From positions 1-15,512 of the forward strand of contig JAISZW010000079.1 in NCBI GenBank assembly GCA_031284445.1: a DNA stretch of 15,512 nucleotides, given 5' to 3'. The stretch comes from Candidatus Methanovirga basalitermitum (GTDB taxonomy: Archaea > Methanobacteriota > Methanobacteria > Methanobacteriales > Methanobacteriaceae). The notes under the pieces are model-generated. The model ran no database searches, was not told the DNA's origin, and worked only from the letters and a program-made list of their open reading frames with translations. Position 1 is the stretch's first letter; each line of letters starts with the position of its first letter. Positions 1 to 10,300 of the stretch are shown in pieces. Both the position numbers and the translations under genes were made by a program.

Positions 1-1
1 G

Positions 2-199
2 GATGATCTTCCGAATATAAATGAATTAATATTTGATTTTGAAGGATTAAATTACATTTCTAGTTCAGGGCTTAGAATTATTCTTTCAACTCAAAAGATC
101 ATGAATAAACAAGGTAAAATGACACTTAAAAATGTGAATGATTTTGTAATGGAAGTTTTTGATGCTACTAGTTTTACTGATATTTTAAATATAGAATAA
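2..199 (+). CDS. STAS-domain protein (anti-anti-sigma-like), 3' part only
   Basis: The reading frame is open from the window edge to TAA at 197-199 and gives 65 residues, the C-terminal two thirds of a STAS domain; the start lies outside the window. The residues YISSSGL followed by RIILSTQ match the loop and helix that hold the phosphorylated serine in SpoIIAA/RsbV. By alignment with the SpoIIAA DSSGL motif, the middle serine of the three is the candidate phosphosite. About 45 of 65 residues match the STAS protein at 14695-14997, including the ending MEVFDAT.FTDIL, so the two are recent paralogues. The family normally binds an RsbW-type kinase in its unphosphorylated state. The upstream partner is not visible, but the copy on the right follows a MATE-kinase gene, so a similar gene may precede this one (inference). 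The family call is firm; the target is unknown. Confidence 0.85.
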   Translation, partial: DDLPNINELIFDFEGLNYISSSGLRIILSTQKIMNKQGKMTLKNVNDFVMEVFDATSFTDILNIE

Positions 200-251
200 A
201 GAAAATTTAATTAAATAAAAACAAATGAAAATAAAATGAAAAATTCTGGGA

Positions 252-1160
252 CTGTCAAAAACTTGGGGGCTAAATTTTGATGAAATTTCTACGATCCCAA
301 ATTTCAATTCTAAGGTCTATTCTCGATTTTACACCATTTTTAGTTTTCATAATTCTTTTAACACTCTTAGGAAGAGTTCTTTTAAAGAAATTTTCAAGTT
401 TATTCGATGTATATTCAATATTATCATTATCTAAGAAACCAAAGAAAGTTTTAAAGCAAGGCATGAAAGAATCTAAAATAATGGATCGAATCACTTCTGA
501 AAACTCTTTAGCTTTAATTAAAATCTTATCAAATTTACTTTTAGAAGATTTAAAATCTTTACTATCAAATAAACTAAATAGTTCTAGTTTTTCTTCCCTT
601 ATTTTTATTTATTTCATCATCTGATAATTTATTTTCTTTGATATACTTTTTGACGATTTTATTTATATTTTTAAAAGCATGAAAACAAACACCATTGATG
701 TTTAAATCCTAATTTTTCAATTATAGGTTTATATTTGTCATCTAAATCAGTTGTTATAAGCTATTTTTCTCTTTGTTTATAGTATTTTTATCTAAAAACT
801 CTTTTATATTCTTTGAATTCTCTTTAGAGTATATATCATCTGCAACAACTGTATTTTGTTTGCTGTCGAATAAAGTGAAACGATAATTCCATTTTCCTTG
901 GATTTCAACCCACTCCACATCAAAGATATAATAACCAGAATAACGGTTGTCCAATGCTTTATTTTGAGTATTAGGGTTTAATATCCAATTTTCAATAGTC
1001 TGTTGAGAAATATTAACTCCAGTATCTTTTTTAACTCGATAAGCAACGTTTCGAACTGAACCAAAGAATAATCCAACTAATTCAAGAGATTTTCTCTTAA
1101 ATTCATGTGTATAATTACTATAGGGTTCTATTTTTTTCATGATTTTGCAAGCTTTTGCAG
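252..1160 (-). mobile_element. Decayed insertion sequence
   Basis: This is the apparent extent of an IS remnant of about 0.9 kb holding a broken transposase on the minus strand. The ends are suggested by short imperfect terminal inverted repeats: ctgtcaaaaacttg at 252-265, and the complement of caagcttttgcag at 1148-1160, which reads ctgcaaaagcttg. They differ by one missing base and one substitution. The transposase fills nearly the whole element, from 1140 to 270. I found no convincing target-site duplication outside these ends, so the exact borders are uncertain. The element lies between the left STAS fragment and the NRPS leader. Confidence 0.6.
270..1140 (-). pseudogene. DDE transposase, frameshifted
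   Basis: Reading the minus strand from ATG at 1140 gives a coherent transposase of about 290 residues only if three frameshifts are allowed: near 757-770, at about 688 (one extra base), and near 598-608. The pieces join as an N-terminal helix-turn-helix-like part, then SGYYIFDVEWV, ITTDLDDKY, FKHQWC, FHAFKNINK and TSNKLENFFKR, ending with TAG at 270-272. The catalytic triad can be placed as the D of FDVEW, the first D of TTDLD and the E of NKLEN. The spacing and the TSNxxE motif suit MULE/IS256-like or ISM1-type archaeal transposases, but I cannot fix the family. Three independent shifts argue for a dead gene rather than programmed frameshifting. Its first codons lie in the inverted repeat at 1121-1184. 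Confidence 0.8.
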
Positions 1161-1184
1161 AATCATGAAAAAAATAGAACCCTA
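1121..1184. repeat. 30-bp inverted repeat with 4-nt loop
   Basis: The left arm (1121-1150) and right arm (1155-1184) are complementary at 29 of 30 positions and are separated by gctt. The palindrome covers the transposase start codon, so the first residues MKKIEP are encoded on the minus strand from 1140 and again on the plus strand from the right arm, where a TAA follows at once. It also contains the probable right end of the IS. It may be an inverted duplication formed at the IS end. A transcript would fold into a long hairpin 160 nt upstream of the NRPS start codon. Confidence 0.85.
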
Positions 1185-1245
1185 AAATATTATTATAAAA
1201 AATAAGATATATAAATAAAGAGATGTGATTAATAGTTTTAATCTT

Positions 1246-1259
1246 AGGGGAAATATATC
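1246..1259 (+). promoter_or_regulatory. Possible BRE/TATA box for the NRPS gene
   Basis: The purine run agggga directly followed by aatatatc has the form of an archaeal BRE plus TATA element, about 90 nt before the NRPS start codon. Transcription would then begin near 1280 and leave a leader of about 65 nt. The region is so AT-rich that other TATA-like strings occur (for example gatatataaata near 1206-1217), so this is only the best-looking candidate. Confidence 0.25.
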
Positions 1260-1331
1260 TAAATATAAAACCAGAGAAAATACAACAGATAAACTATAAA
1301 ATTCAAATAAAATAGTAAAGTAGTAATGAAT

Positions 1332-1337
1332 AGGAGG
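1332..1337 (+). promoter_or_regulatory. Shine-Dalgarno site of the NRPS gene
   Basis: A perfect aggagg lies 8 nt before the ATG at 1346. It fixes the start of the giant synthetase gene and is the strongest ribosome binding site in the window. Confidence 0.85.
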
Positions 1338-1345
1338 ATAATACA

Positions 1346-4300
1346 ATGCAAAATAAAGATAAAGAGATAAAAAAATTGATAAAATATTACCCTATCACAC
1401 ATAATCAGCTTGGAATGTATTATGATATTTTAGAAAATCCTTATTCAACAGTTTATAATGTCCTTTTAGTAGTTCATTTCAAAGAAAACATAGATGTTGA
1501 AAAGTTAAAAGACTCGATAATAAAAACTATTGATGCTCATCCATATTTAAACACAAGATTTGTTAATATTGATTCTAATATCTATCAAAAAGAATTTAAA
1601 CCAAGAAATATTGAAATTCCTATTAAAAATGAAAAATTCACAGATGATGCTTTAAAAACTTTTTATAAATCATTTGATCTGTTTAATGATACTCTTTACA
1701 GGTTTGAAATATACAATAATGAAAAAGAAGGAAAAAAAGAAGTTCATTTACTCGTTGATATTAATCACATGATATTTGATGGACATTCTTTAAATTTATT
1801 TATAGATGACTTATTAAAAGCATATTCTGGTGAAAAATTAGACCTTGAAAAGTTTACTGCTTATGATTATGCATTAGATGAAATAAAAAGTGAGAATTCT
1901 GAAAAATATAATAATTCCTATGAATATTACAAAAATAAATTTCTTACTTTTGAAGGACAAACAAAAATTCCTTATGATTTAAAAAATCCCTCTAACTTAA
2001 ATATAGATAATCAAAATAAAGACTCAGATAATGAAAATGTTTATGGAAATGAAAAGAATGAAATTTCAAAAGTTAATAAAGAATTGATTGATACTTTTTG
2101 TAGAGAAATTAATATACGACCAAGTGGATTTTTTTTAGCTGTTTTGAACTTAGCTATAAATAAATTTACATATGACAAGAGTTCAATGATTGCAGCTATA
2201 TCTAACAATAGGCTAAACAAGAAATATAAAAAAACTATTGCAATGATGGTCAATACATTACCTTTAATTTTGAAGACTAATAGTGATTTGACTGTTGAAG
2301 AATATCTTTCAAAGGTTTGGGCAGATTTTTTAGAAATCTTGAATCATCAAGAGTATCCATTATCTAAAATCGTGGATGAATTTAAAGTCAGACCAGAAAT
2401 ATGTTATTCTTACAGAGATAAGCTTATAAAAGAACATGATTCAATTTCAATTGATTTAATAGAATCTGACACCGCTAAATTTCCCATATCCTTAGATGTC
2501 TATAGTGAAAATAATGGTTTTATCCTTGATTTAAAATATGATTGTTTTTTATATAGTAAAGATTTAATGAAATCATTTATACAGTCACTTAAGTCAATTA
2601 TACTTGATATTGTTAAAGATAAAAGAAAACTTATTAAAAATGTTTCAATAGTTCCTAATAATGTGAATTTTGAGTTTGAGAATATTGGAAATGATTTACC
2701 TGCTGATTTATTTAGAAAACAAGTGAAAAATAATCCTAATAAAATAGCTTTAATATGCAATGATGAAAAATTCACTTATAAAGATTTAGATGAAAGATCA
2801 GATATAATAGCTAACAATCTTATCCAAAATGGCTTGAATATTGAAGATAGAATAGTAATAGCTTTAAAACGTGATGTTAATTTAATTGCAACTATTTTAG
2901 CTTCTATCAAATCTGGTGCATGTTTTATACCTGTTGATCCAAATTATCCTGTAGAACGTATAAATTACATTTTAAATGATAGTAAGTCTAAATTTATTAT
3001 AACTGATTATAGTTCTCCTTCTCTTGAAAATATATTATATAATATCAATAATACTAATACCAATAGTGATATTAATACTAAAAATAATACTAATAATAAT
3101 ATTAATAATAACAACACCAATTTTTCTGAATGGGTTAATATAGAAGATCTACTTAAAAATGATAATAATGAAAATAATAACCATAATCTTCTTAATTTAC
3201 CTTCCATTAAAATAAAGAAGGACAATTTAATTTACATGATTTATACATCAGGATCTACTGGAAATCCAAAAGGAGCTATGATTACTCATGAGAATATCGT
3301 TAATTATGTTAATACTGATTATGATTCAAATATTGAAGCAATAGCTATTAAAGATAGTTCTATAATTTTAGCAACAACCACAGTCTCTTTTGATCCATTT
3401 TATCAAGAAATATTTACTCCACTTTTCAATGGATTAACTTGTGTTTTAGCAGATGATAAAGAGGCAAAAGATCCATTGAAGTTAATAAAACTTTATAAAA
3501 AAACTAAATTCAAGTCTTTCACTACTACTCCTTCAATATTATTACAGTTTTTAAGTGTGGACACATTTGACGAAGTTTTAAAAAATATAGATTTAATAAT
3601 TATTGGTGGAGAAGCTTTTCCTCCAATTTTATGGGATAAACTAAAAAAATATCCTAATCTTAATATTTATAACTCTTATGGCCCAACAGAAACAACAATA
3701 TCCTGTAATTCTAAATTACTCTCTGATGAAGACAGCTCTATTAAAATTGGAAAACCTTTACTTAATGTTGTAGATGAAATAATAGATATGGATAACAATA
3801 TATTACCTAATGGTGCAATCGGAGAATTATTAATTGGAGGATATTGTGTTGGTCAAGGATATTGGAAAAGAGATAATATAACACAAGAAAAATTCATTGA
3901 GATTAATGGACATAAACTTTTCAAATCTGGAGATTTAGCTACTCACCAATCAAATTGTGACTATAAAATTATTGGTAGGATAGATAATCAGGTCAAGCTT
4001 AGAGGGCAGCGTATTGAAACAGAAGAAATAGAAAAAGTAATTAATCTAAATAGTTCTGTAAAACAATCTTTTGTAAAAATTGCTAAAATTGAGGAAAATG
4101 ATTATTTAGTTGCTTACACCATTTTTACAAAAGAAAATAAGGAAGAAAATAGCCAAAATTTTGAAATCAATCAAGAGATAGATTTAAAAATAAATTTAAA
4201 AGAAGAAATAAGTAAAAAGCTACCAGAGTATATGGTTCCTAAAGTGTTTATTGAAATTGATGAATTCCTTTATCTACCAAGTGGTAAGATTGACACTAAT

Positions 4301-7300
4301 TCATTACCCCTCCCAAATATTGAGGATTTTTTAATTGAAGAGATTATTAAACCAAAAACTGAAAATGAAAAAAAGTTATATGATATTATAGCTGAAACTT
4401 TAAAGCATAAAAATTTTGGTATTACTACAAATTTATTGTCTGCAGGATTCACCTCTTTATCAATTATCAATCTTTTAACTAAGATAGCTAAAGAATTTTC
4501 AGTTGATTTAGAGCTAACAAAAATTTTAAAAAATGCAACAATTGAAAAAATAGCTACATTAATTGATAATAATAAAATTGATTCAGAAATTGAAGTAAAA
4601 AAAGAAGAAATTAGTACTGATCAACAGCCTGTAAAAAGTAAAATAGACGATGGTTTTTATCCATTATGTGAAAATCAATTAGGAATCTTTTATGAATTAT
4701 TAGATAAACCTAATAGTACTGTTTATAACATACCTTCTGTAGTAAATTTCAAAGAAGATATTGATACAGATAAACTAAATTCCACTATTATTAAAACAAT
4801 AAACGCTCATCAATATCTAAATACTAGATTAGTGAAAAAAAATGGTGAAATTTATCAGAAAAACTTCCCTAATGACTTTAAAGAAGAAAATAGTATAAAA
4901 ATATTTAATAAGCCTTTAATTAATGAAATTAAAAAAGATTTTGTGAAACCTTTTGATTTATTTAATGAATATTTATATCGTTTTGCTATTTATAGAAACA
5001 ACAATAATACCTATTTACTTACAGATTTTAATCATATAATTTTTGATGGTATGTCTTACAACATATTCTTTAGAGACCTGTTTATTAATTACAATAATCT
5101 TATTGATTCAAATACTAGCTACAAAAAAATTATCATAGATCATAAAAACATAAATAACAATACAATTGTCGAGAAAGAGGAATTTACTGGTTATGATTTA
5201 GCTATTGAAGAAGAAAAATTGAAAAATAGTGAAAAATATAAAGTTGCTGAAAAATTCTTTAAAGATAAAATAGAGTCATTTGAAGGAGTTAATGAAATTA
5301 ACCCTCAATTTATACCAAATAAAGACTCTAAAAACCATTTTAATCATTCAAATCTTACTAATTCTACTAATTTTACTAATTCAATTAATTCTTCTAATCC
5401 TAATAATTCTTCTAATCCTAATAATTTTCCTATTTATTCTAATCCTATTAATTCTATTAATTCTTCTAAATCTTCTGATGGGATTGATTTAACTGATAAT
5501 CCTTCTGAAGCAAATCAATATATTAATATAAGTAAAAAAAAGATTTTAAAATTATCTAAAAAGTTAAAAATAACCCCAAATATAATATTTTTAGCAGCTA
5601 GTAATTTAACAATCAATAAATTTGTTTATAACCATGATACACTAATTGCTACAATTTCTAATGGTAGAAATTCTGTTAAATACATGAATACTATTGCTAT
5701 GATGGTAAAAACATTCATTTTAACATTAAATACTAATAGTAATTTAAATATATCTCAGTATCTTTCAGATATCAATGAAACATATTTAAATACTCTTGAA
5801 CATGATTTTTATCCAATATCTACTATTGTTGAAAAATATGATGTCAAACCAGACATATTTTATGTATATCAAGGAGATATTGATGAAACATATGAAAATG
5901 TTTCATTTGAAGATTTAGAAATTGATTCAGCGAAATTCAAATTTTCAATAAATATTTTTGAAGAGAAGGAAAACTTTAAAGTTAACATAGGATATTATGA
6001 GAAATTATATTCTGAAAAGTATATTAAAACTTTTTTAAATAGTCTTAATATTATTATAGATGAATTTATTCAAAATCAAAAGAAACTTATTAAAGATATA
6101 AGTATTTCCAAATCAGCTGAAGAGCTTAGTAATAATTACAAAGCAGAACCAGTTCAACAAGAATTTTTAAACAAAATTTTTGAAGAAACTGTAATTGAAA
6201 ATACGGACAAAATAGCATTAATAGCTGAAGACGGAGAATTAACTTATGATGAATTAAATAAAAAAGCTAATAAGATAGCTAATGCCTTCATAAAGAGAGG
6301 TGTAAATGTAGAAGATAAAATAATGTTCATGTTAAAAAGAGATAGTAATCTTATCTCTACAATCCTTGGAATAGTTAAGGCAGGATGTACATTTGTACCA
6401 ATCGATCCAGAATATCCAATAGATAGAATAAAACATGTAATGTCTGATAGTGAATCCAAATTTATAATAACTAACTTTAATCCAGATAAATCAGATTTAA
6501 ATAACTTAAATAAATTAAATAACTTAAATAATAACCCAAATAAAAAAAATAAATTAAATAAACCAAATAAATTAGACAAACTGGGAAATTTAGAAAATAG
6601 GCTATATGTAGAGGATTTATTAAAAGAAAAAGATGAATCAAATCCTAATCCTAAACTAACTCCAGATAATTCAGCTTACATCATTTATACTTCTGGTTCA
6701 ACAGGTAAACCTAAAGGCGTGGTTTTAACCCATAGCAACATATCTAACTATGTTAATCCTTCTAAAAAAAATGTTTTAGCTTATGCTTTAGAGAAAAAAG
6801 CAAATAGATTATTGACCATGACTACTGTGGCATTTGATCTATTTTTACATGATATTTTCCTTACACTAATGAATGGATTAGCTGTAGTTTTTTCAAATGA
6901 AGAAAGTTCAAAAGATCTACTGAAAATTTTTAAACTATTTAAAACAAGTAAAGTTGATGTTTTTTCTACAACTCCCTCAAGAATAAGACAATATTTAGAA
7001 TTTAAAGAATTTGAAAAGGTATTGAAAAATTGTAAAATTTTAAGTATTGGTGGAGAAAAATATCCTCTGAAGCTTCATAAAAACATTGAAAAAGCTACAG
7101 ATGCAGAAATATATAATGTCTATGGACCAACAGAAACAACCATATCATCTAATACAAAACATATCGTTGATGATTATATAACTGTAGGGAAACCTTTACT
7201 TAATGTAGTTGAAATGGTTGCAGATATTGATGGAAATCCATTACCTCAAGGAATAATGGGAGAATTGTATATCGGAGGAACTGGTGTTTCTAAAGGATAT

Positions 7301-10300
7301 TTTAATAGAGAAAAGCTTACTAAAGAACGATTTATTAATATTGGTGGTGTAAACTATTATAAATCTGGAGATTTTGCTATTGAAGATGAGAATGGAGAGT
7401 ACATTATAATAGGGAGAATGGATAATCAGATAAAGCTTAGAGGACTTAGAATCGAAATTGGTGAAATTGAAAATAATATAAGTAATTATTCTAGTATAAA
7501 AGAAGCAATTGTTTTAATAAAAAAAGTTAAATCTAGTGAACATTTATGTGCATACTTTAGATGTGATGAAATTATCGATATTGATGATTTAAAATCTAAA
7601 CTAAAAGAAAAGTTAGTCCCATACATGATTCCCTCTTATTTTATCCAATTGAAAAAATTCCCTATGACTCCCAATGGAAAAACAGATGTGAAAAAATTAC
7701 CAGAACCTGATGAAGTAGTTTATGATGAAATTAATAAAAATATAAGTCAAAAAGATGAAATAATTGATAACTCTCCCAGTAATATAGTTGAAAAAGACAT
7801 TTTAGATATTGTTACTGATATATTAGGATATGATAGTTTCAGAGTTGATGCAGATTTATTTGAAATAGGTTTTACATCACTTTCTATCCTTAGATTAATG
7901 GTTAAAATTTCAGAAAGATTCAATATAGAACTTACTTTAGATAGCATAATAGAAAATGGAACCATAAAAAATATAGCTAACCATATTATTAATACAAAAT
8001 TTTCAAATTTCACTAAAAATAATATAATAAATGAAACAATAGATGCAGAAGAAAAAAATAACCTAACATTAAATTCTCCTGAAGAAAAGATAAATGAAGC
8101 TATTGAATATAATATTCAAGATGAAAAAGATGATTTAAAGATAGATGATTTAGACTATTTAAAAGAAGATATAGTTATTAACTATGATGCTGATCAATTA
8201 TATCCTTTAACTCAAAATCAACTTGGAATATACTTAGATTGTGTGAAGAATCCAGCTAAATTAATATACAATATACCCTTTGCAATATCTTTTGATAAAA
8301 AAATTAATGTAGATAAATTAATTGAATCTGTGAATAAAGCTATTAATAATCATCCATATATATTAACAAAATTGATTGAAGAAAAAGGACAAATTTATCA
8401 ACTTAAAAATGATTTAACTAAAGATAATAACATTAGTAATAAAATTAATAATAAAAGTAATAAAAATAAGCTAATTAAAAATGAATTAAATGAATCATGC
8501 ATAGATATACCTGTTTTTAAAGATAAATTGACTGAAAAAATTAAAAAAGATTTTGTTAAGCCTTTCAAACTACTAAATAATCATTTATTCAGATTTGAAA
8601 TATATCAAGATGAAGAAAATGTAACTCTCTTAGTTGATTTTCACCATATCATTAGTGATGGTTATTCATTGAATTTATTTTTCCATGATATTAAAAAAGC
8701 TTATTGTGATGAACAATTATCTGTTGAAAAATATAGTGGATTTGATTTATCATTAAAAGAAAAAGAATTTGAAAAGAAAAAACAGTATAAAGAAGCTGAA
8801 TTATACTACAAAAACAAATTAAAAGATTTTGATGGAGAACAAGTAATAAGTCCTGATAAAAATTATGATGAATCAACTGGAGAAGTTATGTATTCATCCA
8901 TATCTACTTCTAAAGCTAAAATTGATGAATATTGTAAGACTAATCATTTAAGTCAAAACACATTATTTTTATCAGCAACAATATTAACTTTAAGTAAATT
9001 CACATTTAATAAAAATATTTTATTATTCGCTCTATTTAATGGTAGAGATGATATAAATTATTCTAATACATTTGGAATGATGGTTAAAACTATTCCAATA
9101 ATAACTAAAATAAATAGTGAAAAACCCATCCATGAATATCTAAAAGATGTTGGAGAAAGCTATCTTAACTTAATTAAATATAACTCATATCCATCAACCA
9201 AACTTATGGAAGAGTATGATATAAAACCAGAATTTATATATTCTTATCAAGGTCAAATGTTTGATGATTTAGAAATTGAAGGCAATGAACTTAAGCTTGA
9301 ATCATTAGACTTAGATTCAACAAAATCTAAATTAGGTATTCAAGTAGAAGAAACTCCAAATGAATTTATAATTTCTACAGAGTATAATAATGCCTTATAT
9401 AGTGAATATTTAATTAACTTATTCTTAAAAAGTGTAAAATCTATACTACAACAAATTATAAATGTTAAAAAAGTCAATGATACAGAAATTAACGACATGT
9501 ACCCAATTAACGATATGTCTTCAATTAAAGAAGTATCTTCAAATAATGATATGTCTTCGATTAATGATATATCTCTGATTAAAGACATATCCCTTATATC
9601 TAAAGAAGAATTAGAATTAATTGACAAAAAAACTCATTTAAATCCAATTAAGGAGCAAATATTGAATAAAGTTTTTGAAAAACAGGTAGAAAAAAATAAG
9701 GACAAAATAGCTTTAATAGCTGAGGATGGAGAATTAACTTATGATGAGTTAAATAAAAAAGCTAATAAGATAGCTAATGCCCTCATAAAGAAAGGAGTAA
9801 ATGTAGAAGATAAAATAATGCTCATGGTTAAAAGAGACAGTAATTTAATAGCTTCTATTTTGGGAATAATTAAGGCAGGATGTGTTTATATCCCTATAGA
9901 CCCAGAATATCCTGCAGATCGGATAGCTTATGTTATGGAAGATAGTGAAGCTAAATTTATTATAACAGATAAGGATTTAGATAATAAAATAACTGTTGAT
10001 GAGCTTTTAGTAGAATCTAATGATCAAAACCCTAATGTAACCATTAGTCCTAAGAATTTAGCTTACATCATTTATACCTCTGGTTCTACTGGAAAACCTA
10101 AAGGTGTTATGATTACTCATGAAGGAATAACTAATTTGATTTATCCTGCAAAAGAAAATATTTTCACATTTGATTTAGTTACAAAAGCAAGTAAATTATT
10201 ATCAGCAATTACTGTTGCATTTGATCCTTCTTTAGATGATTATTTCAATGTTCTTATGAATGGATTAACACTTATATTTGCAAATGATGAAGAATCTAAA

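Noticed and set aside
277..624. Plus-strand open frame of 115 codons
   Set aside because: It is antisense to the frameshifted transposase, whose catalytic motifs read clearly on the minus strand.
4620..4670. Possible epimerization domain between T1 and C2, and likewise between T2 and C3
   Set aside because: The linkers are too short (tens of residues), and the only HHxxxDG-type motifs belong to C1, C2 and C3.
5335..5475. Possible CRISPR-like or satellite array
   Set aside because: The units are short, degenerate, in frame with the NRPS and lack spacers.
5280..5492. Plus-strand frame reading as a Leu/Ile-rich hydrophobic protein
   Set aside because: It is the plus-one reading of the Asn/Ser/Thr-rich codon runs inside the NRPS, not a membrane peptide.
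9340..9627. Minus-strand frame with repeated DISLIEDISL-like units
   Set aside because: It is the antisense reading of the 18-bp tandem repeat in the NRPS linker; no start signal or family match is visible.
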